In this document: in pieces, positions 13,676 through 20,233 of the stretch
Position numbering within the stretch: the stretch's first letter is position 1
Layout: every line of letters starts with the position of its first letter
IMG/VR virus record: IMGVR_UViG_3300035698_001871
Location: 1-24,101 of that record
Source of the DNA: a virus
Strand: one strand, 5' to 3'
DNA: 24,101 nucleotides
The notes under the pieces: model-generated
Database searches by the model: none
What the model saw: the letters and a program-made list of their open reading frames with translations, nothing else
What the model was told of the DNA's origin: nothing
Program-made: the position numbers and the translations under genes

Positions 13676-13948
13676 ATGAGAAAAGATACACTAATTAGCA
13701 GGTTGTATGAAGTTGCTAACTCTAAGGGCAAACATAAGGAGATAATACTCCTAATACAAGAGTTAGTATTAGAAGATAATAAACCTTTTAGACCTTTATG
13801 TATTTGTGGTACTCAGATAGTTCAAGATGCTAAAGGATACTGGATCTGCCCAGCTTGTCAGGGTAGTCCAGAGAAGGAGAAAGAAGATAAAGAAGATCAA
13901 GAAGTAGCTGAACTCAAGGCACTTATTAACGTAGCAGATATAACATAG
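13676..13948 (+). CDS. Zinc-ribbon protein
   Basis: 90 residues. An N-terminal helical part (1-40) is followed by a likely zinc ribbon at about 42-61: C-I-C-G, then C-P-A-C (CICGTQIVQDAKGYWICPAC). The C-terminus is acidic and lysine-rich (EKEKEDKEDQE). CAGGAG precedes the ATG. Treble or ribbon Cys pairs suggest nucleic-acid or protein contact; exact function unknown. One of several small Cys-pair proteins in this operon. Confidence 0.75.
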   Translation: MRKDTLISRLYEVANSKGKHKEIILLIQELVLEDNKPFRPLCICGTQIVQDAKGYWICPACQGSPEKEKEDKEDQEVAELKALINVADIT

Positions 13949-13967
13949 TGAAAGGAGACTAACATTC

Positions 13968-14153
13968 ATGAAAAGAAAAGTTTTATCTAAGCAAAGATTA
14001 AGTCAATTGCATCAGGCTAAGATCGCAAGGCGTTGGTTAAATCGTAACTTCTGGAAAATCTGCAAGATTAATGTTGGGATAGCGTATGCTTCTGGGTCGT
14101 TCAAGAAGATGCATGCAAAGTCTGTGCAAGCGGCTGTTAGGGGAATGAGATAA
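13968..14153 (+). CDS. Small very basic protein
   Basis: 61 residues with more than a dozen Lys and Arg (start MKRKVLSKQRLSQLHQAKIA) and few acids. It probably binds nucleic acid. AAAGGAG is well spaced. No family recognised. Confidence 0.65.
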   Translation: MKRKVLSKQRLSQLHQAKIARRWLNRNFWKICKINVGIAYASGSFKKMHAKSVQAAVRGMR

Positions 14154-14202
14154 TAACCTTCTACATCATATCATAAATCAATAACTATAAGGAGACAAGA
14201 AA

Positions 14203-14402
14203 ATGAGAAAAGAATGCAATAATTGTGCAAAGGATTTTGTCATGGTGCGAGGGGACCTATAGCAATAATGCTTGAAAGAGCAAACAATTTAGAATGCTTC
14301 ATATTACCTAAGGTTGAGAACTTCAAACTTGTTGATCTTGTATCGAGAGTACGTATTATCAATCAGGACAATCCAGTTATTCGGATGCTGGCAAAATACT
14401 AA
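14203..14402 (+). pseudogene. Small Cys-rich gene split by a -1 frame change
   Basis: A good ribosome site (AAGGAG) precedes ATG 14203, which reads MRKECNNCAKDF and then stops at 14260-14262. From the TTTT run at 14235-14238 the -1 frame continues CHGARGPIAIMLERANNLEC and on to TAA at 14400-14402, right before the next gene's ribosome site. Joined, the product is 66 residues with CNNC and later Cys residues, probably a metal-binding protein. Either one T is missing in the assembly, the gene is broken, or ribosomes slip on TTTT. A separate 44-residue product from ATG 14268 has no ribosome site. Confidence 0.6.
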
Positions 14403-14417
14403 GGAGATATCCTAACA

Positions 14418-14738
14418 ATGAAAGCTAAAAAAGAACATACTCAAAGAGTAACCATCCTAGGTCAGCCCATCTCGCTGATCAGACCATCAGTTCCAAATCA
14501 ACCTCGTGTGTATAAAGACGAACGACCTACTACCAAGTATCCTCTTAAAACCTTACGATCTAAAACAATCAAAGCACACTCCGGCAAAGTCCTTGCTGCT
14601 GCTATTAAGTTATATAGTGGTGGGATAAGGGCTATGAAGGGAACTCATGCAGATGTATTAATAAACTTCGGAATCCATCCTGCTAATGTAGTAAGTACAG
14701 GATGGATGCTTGAGAATAATAACTATGTGTGGAGGTAA
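14418..14738 (+). CDS. Basic unknown protein
   Basis: 106 residues with a basic N-terminal half (RVTILGQPISLIRPSVPNQP, then KTLRSKTIKAHSGK) and a C-terminal half (KLYSGGIRAMKGTHADVLIN) ending in a small Trp-containing domain. AAGGAGAT precedes the ATG. Its stop codon overlaps the first base of a 25-bp inverted repeat (14738-14762). DNA binding is possible from charge; no family recognised. Confidence 0.7.
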   Translation: MKAKKEHTQRVTILGQPISLIRPSVPNQPRVYKDERPTTKYPLKTLRSKTIKAHSGKVLAAAIKLYSGGIRAMKGTHADVLINFGIHPANVVSTGWMLENNNYVWR

Positions 14739-14762
14739 GTCCGTTCAATTCATAAACGATCT
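14738..14762 (+). promoter_or_regulatory. 25-bp inverted repeat, site 8
   Basis: AGTCCGTTCAAT, centre T, complement of AGATCGTTTATG. Its first base is the last base of the previous stop codon; the next ATG is 13 bases away. Confidence 0.75.
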
Positions 14763-14775
14763 GGGAGGTAAGACT

Positions 14776-15057
14776 ATGACAAAAGAAGAAAAAGACGCTC
14801 TTGAGCTTGAACGTGCTAATGCTAAGTTCAAGTGTAAAGAAACTTGGGCTACCATTTTGAGGATGAAAGAGGTGCTTGCTACCTACTCACTCGATCATAT
14901 GAGATGGTCTGACCGATTCAAGAAGGCTGATGCTAGACTTGCAGAAGAAGATAGACTAACCAAAGTTACATCAGTTAAGAAAGCACCTAATATTACTCTA
15001 ACCCTGGAACAGATTAGAGAGATAGCAGATCAACTTGGCGTGGAAGTAGATGTTTAG
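14776..15057 (+). CDS. Unknown helical protein
   Basis: 93 residues from ATG 14776, 6-8 bases after GGGAGG; an upstream in-frame ATG at 14710 would overlap the previous gene and cross the 25-bp repeat. Charged, helical (KEEKDALELERANAKFKCKE; LTLEQIREIADQLG), with a C-terminal valine-rich end. No family recognised. Confidence 0.7.
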   Translation: MTKEEKDALELERANAKFKCKETWATILRMKEVLATYSLDHMRWSDRFKKADARLAEEDRLTKVTSVKKAPNITLTLEQIREIADQLGVEVDV

Positions 15058-15072
15058 GAGGAGGTAAAGACT

Positions 15073-15483
15073 ATGCCTATCAGATGGAAGGTGGTGACAG
15101 AAGGTAGACAGAGCATAATTACAAAGACAGCCCTTGCTGGCTATGACTATCAGGAAACAGAACTCCTGACTCGAATATACAGAGTAGGAAAGGTGGTAAC
15201 AGCACACGAGAAGTCCATAGGACTCTTAACTTTCTCCCGGAAAAAGGATGCAAAGTTCTTCGCTGGGGTGTTCCACATTACTCTCCCCACACTAAAAGTT
15301 ATCAAAGTAAAGGGTTTGGGAAGAGGGGAGAGGATTAACCAGCTACTTTGTGATAGCCATGCCCTCGTAGACTTTCTTCATGAACTCAAGGGAGATGACT
15401 CAGTAGCAATAGCCTATGGTAACATACATATGGAAGCTCCACACAATACAATAGCATATAAGTCGGTCAAGGTACTAACTTAA
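15073..15483 (+). CDS. Unknown alpha/beta protein
   Basis: 136 residues with a basic, beta-rich N-terminal half (TRIYRVGKVVTAHEKSIGLL, then FSRKKDAKFFAGVFHITL). Its ATG follows GGAGGAGG. Small phage proteins with this kind of layout are common in early regions and unassigned. Confidence 0.7.
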   Translation: MPIRWKVVTEGRQSIITKTALAGYDYQETELLTRIYRVGKVVTAHEKSIGLLTFSRKKDAKFFAGVFHITLPTLKVIKVKGLGRGERINQLLCDSHALVDFLHELKGDDSVAIAYGNIHMEAPHNTIAYKSVKVLT

Positions 15484-15497
15484 GAAAGGAGGTAGTG

Positions 15498-15836
15498 ATG
15501 AAAAGACTAACAATGAAAGAAGCTGTCCAAGGACACAGAGAAGAATGGGATTGGATAGTGAAGAATAAAAAGACTAAGTGGGAATGGCTAATGTCTGTAG
15601 GTAAGGACAAAGATCTTGATAATGGTTGCTTTCTATGTGAATATAACTTAAGACATAAGCAATCCTATTGTCAAGACAGATGTCTCCTTGTCTGGCCAGG
15701 AGGGTCTTGCATGGAGGATGAAAGTCCTTATATAAAACTCCCTCAGTTCTATAACGAAGATCCCAAGGCCTTCATCCGTCTCGCCAAGCAAATCCGAGAC
15801 CTTCCATTAAACCCTAAACACTTTAAGGGAGAATAG
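15498..15836 (+). CDS. Cys/Trp-rich small phage protein
   Basis: 112 residues from ATG 15498 (AAAGGAGG 5 bases upstream; GTG 15495 is too close). Four or five cysteines in CFLCEYNLRH, YCQDRCLLVW and SCMED suggest a metal site. Several tryptophans lie in the N-terminal helix (EEWDWIVKNKKTKWEWLMS). Cys-containing phage proteins of this size are widespread; function is not known to me. Confidence 0.7.
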   Translation: MKRLTMKEAVQGHREEWDWIVKNKKTKWEWLMSVGKDKDLDNGCFLCEYNLRHKQSYCQDRCLLVWPGGSCMEDESPYIKLPQFYNEDPKAFIRLAKQIRDLPLNPKHFKGE

Positions 15837-15841
15837 ATTAA

Positions 15842-16090
15842 ATGAAGGAGTATCCAGAAACACATGTGAAAGGTTATCTATCAATAGAGCAAAATCTTAA
15901 TATAGGATTAAAAGGGTGTGATCTTGGGATTCAGATCGCTAAGGATGGAAGAGTCTGGATCCGTGTAGAGCGGCTAAGTCCAAAGGTGGTGATCGCTATG
16001 AGGCAGGTAAGAAAGGTGATCCAGACTTTATGGTTATCTACTTGCCTCAAAGTGTGTCAAGAGAAGGTAGAAAAGCTAAGGAAACTTTAA
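15842..16090 (+). CDS. Unknown small protein, probably frame-changed in its second half
   Basis: The uninterrupted frame has 82 codons. Codons 1-48 (ending LGIQIAKDGRVWIRVE, then RLSPK) look like genuine coding sequence. After about 15985 the -1 frame gives a more convincing end: GGDRYEAGKKGDPDFMVIYL and on to TAA at 16105-16107, with codons of the G/A-any-pyrimidine type as in its neighbours. One missing G in the GG at 15985-15986 would explain it, giving an 88-residue protein. AAGGGAG precedes the ATG. No family assigned. Confidence 0.55.
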   Translation: MKEYPETHVKGYLSIEQNLNIGLKGCDLGIQIAKDGRVWIRVERLSPKVVIAMRQVRKVIQTLWLSTCLKVCQEKVEKLRKL

Positions 16091-16134
16091 CTATGAGTAT
16101 TGAGTAACTGGAGCTAAATACACCAAATTTTCCA

Positions 16135-16163
16135 TTGACATTTTGTCGAACTTCTGTCATTAT
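16135..16163 (+). promoter_or_regulatory. Sigma70-type promoter of cassette 2
   Basis: TTGACA, 17-base spacer, CATTAT. It lies in the 118-base gap before the gene at 16226 and, with the terminator at 16619, makes that gene a separate unit. Confidence 0.6.
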
Positions 16164-16225
16164 GAATTATGACCCTCGTGAAATGTCACATCTTATAAAC
16201 CATCAACTTAAGGGAGGTTAGCATT

Positions 16226-16600
16226 ATGAAGAAGGTAAGTGTAGAAGCAAAAGTACCAGAGAATAAGGAGAAAGGGACTAAGGAACTGGCCGCGTTGGTA
16301 AGTGTCAACTTTGCTGAGAATGTAAAGGAACTGGTCGAGATGTTTGGTGAGGAAGCAATTCTTACAAACTGCTTCGCCAACTGGAGAGTGACTCTTCAGT
16401 CTAACATTCGAGCTGGGTTGAGAAAGGGTGAATCCGGTGAGGCGATTGCTACTCGGCTTGCATCTGCAAAGATGGGTGTTGCAAGCACCGGTGCAAAGGT
16501 CGATCCGATCCAGGCTTACCTGGCCACTTTCCAGAACTCCAGTCCTGACGAGCAGAAGAAAATGATGGCTGATTTGGCTGCAAGGGCAGCTAAGAAGTAA
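16226..16600 (+). CDS. Unknown cassette protein B, layout like protein A
   Basis: 124 residues. Its order matches protein A at 11821: a charged start with an NKEK segment, a strand (AALVSVNFAEN), a central tryptophan and Arg-rich part (FANWRVTLQSNIRAGLRKGE), and a C-terminal helix ending SPDEQKKMMADLAARAAKK, comparable with SMDKEQQTAFLQKMAD. Identity is low, so common ancestry is inference. AGGGAGG precedes the ATG. Own promoter and strong terminator, and richer in G and C at third positions than its neighbours; probably highly expressed. Function unknown. Confidence 0.8.
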   Translation: MKKVSVEAKVPENKEKGTKELAALVSVNFAENVKELVEMFGEEAILTNCFANWRVTLQSNIRAGLRKGESGEAIATRLASAKMGVASTGAKVDPIQAYLATFQNSSPDEQKKMMADLAARAAKK

Positions 16601-16618
16601 CTGGCCGGCTTATAAGTA

Positions 16619-16652
16619 GTGTCCCTGGTACTGGCCACCAGGGGCACTTTTT
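16619..16652 (+). terminator. Rho-independent terminator of cassette 2
   Basis: Eleven-bp stem (GTGTCCCTGGT with ACCAGGGGCAC, one G-U), a 7-base loop and TTTTT. It is GC-rich and strong. Genes after it must be transcribed by readthrough or by a promoter I could not see. Confidence 0.88.
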
Positions 16653-16689
16653 AATACCCTTCTAAATGCACCATGGAGTAAGATGAGTA

Positions 16690-16714
16690 AGACCGTTCAA
16701 CAATAAAACAATCT
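16690..16714 (+). promoter_or_regulatory. 25-bp inverted repeat, site 9
   Basis: AGACCGTTCAAC, centre A, complement of AGATTGTTTTAT. It lies after the cassette 2 terminator and 16 bases before the next ATG. Confidence 0.72.
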
Positions 16715-16730
16715 ACGACAGGAGAATAAG

Positions 16731-16970
16731 ATGTTAAAAGTTAAAAGGACCAAGAATCCCTCCATAAAGCAAGCATCTAACATGATGCTTAACCTCAAAG
16801 AAAAATTCAAGAAAGACTCAAACATAGATATAAAATTTATGTCTTGGTATTCTAACCTTAACCATATACGCTTCTGGATATATATTGAGGATCTATACTG
16901 TTTAAGTATAGATTCTTGGGAAGAACTCCAAGACAGATACTTCGAACTGATGGAGGAGCCTAATGCCTAG
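16731..16970 (+). CDS. Small unknown protein upstream of ligase
   Basis: 79 residues, basic N-terminus, aromatic-rich centre (KFMSWYSNLNHIRFWIYIED) and an acidic end. CAGGAG precedes the ATG and the 25-bp repeat 16690-16714 lies 16 bases before it. Its last codons overlap the ligase start by 8 bases. No family recognised. Confidence 0.68.
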   Translation: MLKVKRTKNPSIKQASNMMLNLKEKFKKDSNIDIKFMSWYSNLNHIRFWIYIEDLYCLSIDSWEELQDRYFELMEEPNA

Positions 16971-17820
16971 CCAATGGCAACGCTGGAAAGGTATAATGAA
17001 GTGTTATCCTTTCGAGGAGAAACGCTTAGCTAAATGGAATCCTCCTTATATAGTTCAGCCAAAGTATGATGGAGTTCGTTGTAGAGCTATTCCACTTGAA
17101 ACTGGCAAGACAGGTAATGAGTACCTTCTACTCTCCAGTGAAGAAAATGTCATCTATAGCGTCCCTCATATAAATGAGATCCTGGGATCACTTCACCTTA
17201 ACGCAGAATTAGATGGTGAACTCTACTGTCATGGAATGAGTTTTGAGGAAATCTTAAGTGTCACCTCCAGGACAATCAACCTCAGTAACGACTTCAAACG
17301 AATCCAGTTTCATATGTTTGACATAGTCAATGACCAACCTCAAATGAAAAGGTTGCTAATCCTGGAAAACCTCAAAGGTATTAATCCCTGGCTACCAGTT
17401 GCGCCTTTCTGGATTTGTGAGTCGTTAGATGATGTTATGAGGGCTTATGATAAGATTATAGAACTTGGCTATGAAGGTATTATCGTAAGGCATATCCAAG
17501 CTCCTTACATTCGTAAGCGTAGTACTATGGTTATGAAGTTTAAGCCTAAGAAGGAGGACACTTATGAAATCGTGGGCGTCCAAGAAGAACTTTCAATTAG
17601 TGGAACACCAAAAGGTACCCTTGGATCAATCCAGTGTAAGTCAGGAGATGGAAATATGTTCTCAGTTGGAACGGGATTCTCTGACGATTTACGAAGTAGA
17701 CTTTGGAGAGATGGAGAATCGCTGTGTGGCAAGTTTATTAAAGTTCAATACCAGCATCTAACTTCAGGGAAAAAGGTTCCAAGGTTCCCTGTATTTGTGG
17801 AGGTGATAGAAGATGAGTGA
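16963..17820 (+). CDS. ATP-dependent DNA ligase
   Basis: 285 residues, a minimal phage-type ligase of adenylation domain plus OB fold. It seals nicks with 3'-OH and 5'-phosphate ends through lysyl-AMP. I see motif I at 34-39 (KYDGVR, K34 carries AMP), an LDGELYCHG segment after about 80, motif III as FDIV near 124, motif IV as EGIIVR near 171, and motif V as VMKFKPKK near 192. The C-terminal third, starting TYEIVGV, fits an OB fold ending VEVIED. GGAGGAG sits before ATG 16963; an in-frame ATG at 16996 is less well placed. It probably acts in replication and recombination with the nuclease and ATPase downstream. Confidence 0.92.
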   Translation: MPSQWQRWKGIMKCYPFEEKRLAKWNPPYIVQPKYDGVRCRAIPLETGKTGNEYLLLSSEENVIYSVPHINEILGSLHLNAELDGELYCHGMSFEEILSVTSRTINLSNDFKRIQFHMFDIVNDQPQMKRLLILENLKGINPWLPVAPFWICESLDDVMRAYDKIIELGYEGIIVRHIQAPYIRKRSTMVMKFKPKKEDTYEIVGVQEELSISGTPKGTLGSIQCKSGDGNMFSVGTGFSDDLRSRLWRDGESLCGKFIKVQYQHLTSGKKVPRFPVFVEVIEDE

Positions 17821-18052
17821 TAAAGGAAAGGAAATGCTGGAAGAATATACCAAAGCGATAAAAGATCTAGGCCCAGACATAACCCAAGAGGCTCTTATCT
17901 CACTTGGCACAGTCTATAATATGAAACAGAACATTCCAAGTAACATAATACTATTTGAGATTAAGTTCTGGTGGTGGACTATTAAAGAGCTTCTATACAT
18001 GTACTGTTTCATAAACAAAGATCCAGGCCACTTACCTTTTATGGAGGAGTAA
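17813..18052 (+). CDS. Small unknown protein after ligase
   Basis: 79 residues, helical, with a hydrophobic tryptophan-rich segment (FEIKFWWWTIKELLYMYCFI, about 49-68) that may be a membrane-associated helix. The start overlaps the ligase end by 8 bases, with GGAGG in the ligase coding sequence. Function unknown. Confidence 0.7.
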   Translation: MSDKGKEMLEEYTKAIKDLGPDITQEALISLGTVYNMKQNIPSNIILFEIKFWWWTIKELLYMYCFINKDPGHLPFMEE

Positions 18053-18053
18053 A

Positions 18054-18281
18054 ATGACAGAAGTAAAATTAATCTACTTTAAAGAAAGTGGAAAGTATTA
18101 CTCAGAAGGTTCATATAACTCAGAGTCTGGCTCATTTTGGGTTATAGTAGGAGAGATCAATAAGATGCTAAAACAAGGGAAAAGACCAGGATTAGTTGAT
18201 GGGTTTGGCTTCCATGTGTTAGCAGAAATATATGTTGAAGTAGGTCCAATGCCTCACTTATTTATAAGGAGGAATAACTAA
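18054..18281 (+). CDS. Small unknown protein
   Basis: 75 residues, beta-rich and aromatic (VKLIYFKESGKYYSEGSYNS). Strong GGAGGAG before the ATG, and its stop overlaps the next ATG in TAATG. This type of short protein, starting with a strand and a Tyr-rich loop, occurs in phage early regions; no function is known to me. Confidence 0.7.
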   Translation: MTEVKLIYFKESGKYYSEGSYNSESGSFWVIVGEINKMLKQGKRPGLVDGFGFHVLAEIYVEVGPMPHLFIRRNN

Positions 18282-18439
18282 TGAAACAAAAGCCTATTCC
18301 AATCAGCACATGTCAAAACTGTGATCCTGACTCTTGGATCATTGAAGGTGATAGTGAAGCCACTTACAAGTGTAAGAAGTGTAAAATGTTAATAACTAAA
18401 ATTCTAAGGAGGAGAGATCATGACGAATCAAGTAGATAA
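18281..18439 (+). CDS. Small zinc-ribbon protein
   Basis: 52 residues with two Cys pairs, C11-x2-C14 and C31-x2-C34 (TCQNCDPDSW and YKCKKCKM), the layout of a zinc ribbon. The start is in a TAATG overlap with the gene before, with AAGGAGG upstream. Its basic tail (KILRRRDHDESSR) overlaps the start of the next gene by 20 bases and also encodes that gene's ribosome site. Confidence 0.7.
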   Translation: MKQKPIPISTCQNCDPDSWIIEGDSEATYKCKKCKMLITKILRRRDHDESSR

Positions 18440-18773
18440 CCAACAAGCTAGCCCAACACCCGTACCTCAATTCTTCATCGCTGGAGTTAAATTCCACCAA
18501 ATGGGGACTATCATCATGGATATGGTGGTAGGTGATACTCTGGCAATGGTTCCTGAACCCACTAACAAATATGATCCTAACGCAGTCCAGCTTGTCTACG
18601 CAAGGCATGATAAGGAAGTTATGTGTGGCTTTGTTCCAATGAAGTTTAGTGCTACTATTACTGCGTTGATCGAAGTTGGAGTCAAGCTTGAGTGTAAGAT
18701 AGTAGAACTCAATAAGACTGAGCAACCATGGAAGCAATGCTTGGTGGAGATTAAGGAGGTTATTGATGACTGA
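18420..18773 (+). CDS. HIRAN-domain protein
   Basis: 117 residues. Residues about 18-110 fit the HIRAN domain (known from HLTF/Rad5, where it binds 3' ends of single-stranded DNA): FFIAGVKFHQ, then GDTLAMVPEPTNKYDPNAVQ, then a GFVP segment. The EPTNKYDPNAV core is the diagnostic part. Here it stands alone without a helicase. AAGGAGG precedes the ATG. It probably recognises DNA ends or damaged forks in phage replication or repair, near ligase and nuclease; that role is inference. Confidence 0.83.
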   Translation: MTNQVDNQQASPTPVPQFFIAGVKFHQMGTIIMDMVVGDTLAMVPEPTNKYDPNAVQLVYARHDKEVMCGFVPMKFSATITALIEVGVKLECKIVELNKTEQPWKQCLVEIKEVIDD

Positions 18774-18993
18774 ACCACTAAAACCTTGTGCCAAATGTGG
18801 CAAGGATATGATTGACTCAGACGGAACAAATACTTCTGGAGTCCATATGATACTTCATTCTGATCCAGACGACTTTGGATCAACTGATGACTATAAAAAG
18901 AAACAGATGGGAAAATATTCCCTAGACAAAGAATACAGCTTCTGCTGGGAATGTTGTCTTGATGCTTTATTCCAAGGAGGTAAAAATGCCTAA
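18766..18993 (+). CDS. Small Cys-pair (zinc) protein
   Basis: 75 residues from ATG 18766 (AAGGAGG 6 bases upstream; TTG 18763 is less likely). C-x2-C near the start (PCAKCGKDM) and C-x2-CC near the end (FCWECCLDALF) could form a zinc ribbon or FYVE-like pair. It overlaps the HIRAN gene by 8 bases and the next gene by 8 bases. Function unknown. Confidence 0.72.
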   Translation: MTEPLKPCAKCGKDMIDSDGTNTSGVHMILHSDPDDFGSTDDYKKKQMGKYSLDKEYSFCWECCLDALFQGGKNA

Positions 18994-19375
18994 GAAATAC
19001 TACTGCTCTAACTGTGGCACACGCCTTGTTGTAACTCGCAAAGCCTTGCCTAAATACGCTACTATCATCGAACTTGTCGAATACCACGAGTGTCCTGATG
19101 AACCTGTGGAGTTCGACCTGGAACCAATCCCAGTCCCACGGCCTCCAGTCGAAGACAAAGACAAGTTCGTTCATCAATTAAACGGTCTGGGTGTGAAAGC
19201 TGACCTCCCTGAGAACCGTGTGCTACTCGAACCTCTCGGAGATAAGCGAGACAAGGAACATATCAAAAAGGAAAAATCCTCTGCTCCTCCAACTGTCTTA
19301 GATTACATTAATAGAGTTCCCATATCATCTCCTGCAAACGAACCTATCGACCTCGACAGTCCGGAAGGAGACTAA
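18986..19375 (+). CDS. Zinc-ribbon protein with long linker
   Basis: 129 residues from ATG 18986, 5 bases after AAGGAGG; an in-frame ATG at 18959 lies within the previous gene without a site. C-x2-C at the start (YYCSNCGTRL) and a later Cys (HECPD) may bind zinc. The rest is a Pro- and Asp-rich, probably disordered chain. Codons for KFVHQLNGL in that linker also spell a full 25-bp inverted repeat (19164-19188). Confidence 0.72.
   Translation: MPKKYYCSNCGTRLVVTRKALPKYATIIELVEYHECPDEPVEFDLEPIPVPRPPVEDKDKFVHQLNGLGVKADLPENRVLLEPLGDKRDKEHIKKEKSSAPPTVLDYINRVPISSPANEPIDLDSPEGD
19164..19188 (+). promoter_or_regulatory. 25-bp inverted repeat, site 10 (inside a coding region)
   Basis: AGTTCGTTCATC, centre A, complement of AGACCGTTTAAT. 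It lies within the zinc-ribbon gene 18986-19375 and encodes part of KFVHQLNGL in its Pro/Asp-rich linker. Confidence 0.68.
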
Positions 19376-19376
19376 A

Positions 19377-19670
19377 ATGTCTAAGGTATTCATAGTAAAC
19401 AAATCAGCCCATGACTTCTCACCTGCAGAAGCATTTGGTGAGATAGTCTTCCTCAGTGAAGGTCCCATGAATCGCTATAGCACTAACAACATGCACAGGT
19501 TATTCAGTTCACGAATGAAGGATTCTAAGGAGACAGATCATATAGTTCCTTGTTCCCTTAATGTAATGAACTCTATCGCATGTGCTTTTTTTGCTGTTAA
19601 GCATAGAAAACTTAATCTTTTACTATTCAAAGATGGAGAGTACCTTGAAAGGAATATGGTTTTTGATTAG
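19377..19670 (+). CDS. Phage protein of unknown function
   Basis: 97 residues. The pattern MSKVFIVNKSAHDFSPAEAF, with later FGEIVFLSEGPMNRYSTNNM and LNLLLFKDGEYLERN, matches a small phage protein that I recall from many tailed-phage genomes; it has no assigned role. The full length is present. GGAAGGAGAC precedes the ATG, 1 base after the previous stop. Confidence 0.78.
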   Translation: MSKVFIVNKSAHDFSPAEAFGEIVFLSEGPMNRYSTNNMHRLFSSRMKDSKETDHIVPCSLNVMNSIACAFFAVKHRKLNLLLFKDGEYLERNMVFD

Positions 19671-19866
19671 TTTGGTAGTCTTGATATTACTCTGGCACTG
19701 GTGGAGTCTGCCTTGCTATGTCACAAACGTAGGTATATGTAGGGTAGCTCCACTTGAGATTAAGACTGCTATGAGAAAGATGGGACCTTATTATGATTAT
19801 AGGATAAAGGAAGGTAAACTCTACGTTAACAGAGGAGACAACAAATGGATGAGATTAAGGTACTAA
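19633..19866 (+). CDS. Small membrane protein
   Basis: 77 residues from ATG 19633, overlapping the previous gene. One N-terminal transmembrane helix (about 8-24, IWFLISLVVLILLWHWW) and a 45-residue soluble domain (TAMRKMGPYYDYRIKEGKLY). The start is uncertain: TTG at 19663 has a better GAAAGGA but would cut the helix. It could be a holin, a spanin-like part or a superinfection-exclusion protein; nothing decides this. Confidence 0.6.
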   Translation: MESTLKGIWFLISLVVLILLWHWWSLPCYVTNVGICRVAPLEIKTAMRKMGPYYDYRIKEGKLYVNRGDNKWMRLRY

Positions 19867-20051
19867 CAAAAAGACCTAAGCACCTCGATGAGATCTGTGC
19901 TAACTGTGACAAACGTCTCGGCTCACATCATGGAGGACATTCTACCTGGCCTCACAATTACTGCCCTGATCCTGAAGAAAGAATGTACTGGGAATTAGGC
20001 CCAGGGACTGTATTTAAACCTACTGGGAAATTTAAGGAGAATACAAAATGA
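19845..20051 (+). CDS. Small Cys/His-rich protein
   Basis: 68 residues. C-x2-C (ICANCDKRLGSHHGGH), several His residues and a later CPDPEE suggest a zinc site at about 18-41. AGGAGA precedes the ATG, which lies 22 bases inside the previous gene. Small Cys/His proteins of this kind are common in phages; function unknown. Confidence 0.7.
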   Translation: MDEIKVLTKRPKHLDEICANCDKRLGSHHGGHSTWPHNYCPDPEERMYWELGPGTVFKPTGKFKENTK

Positions 20052-20218
20052 CTATTACAAAAAGAACTTTAGAAAGGTGGAGGAAGGAAGCGCTTGAGAC
20101 AGAACACAAAGCCTCAACTGATCAAGACTTTGGTTACCCATCAGAAGCTCTTGAACTATGCCAACGCATCCTTCGCATGACCGCAGAACTTCTCGATCAA
20201 CACTTGTTAAGAAAATGA
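20048..20218 (+). CDS. Small helical protein
   Basis: 56 residues, charged and helical (KRTLERWRKEALETEHKAS, later LELCQRILRMTAELLDQHLL). The start overlaps the preceding stop as ATGA, with AAGGAG upstream. No family recognised. Confidence 0.65.
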   Translation: MTITKRTLERWRKEALETEHKASTDQDFGYPSEALELCQRILRMTAELLDQHLLRK

Positions 20219-20233
20219 AAGGAGAATAAGATT

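Noticed and set aside
14170-14196. AATCAATAACTATAAGG before the split gene at 14203, similar to the core of site 12
   Set aside because: One core base is missing and the left arm is absent; too weak to separate from AT-rich background.
18596-19177. 193-codon and 135-codon minus-strand frames opposite the HIRAN and zinc-ribbon genes
   Set aside because: Antisense shadows of well-supported overlapping genes with good ribosome sites and recognisable domains; the antisense frames have none.
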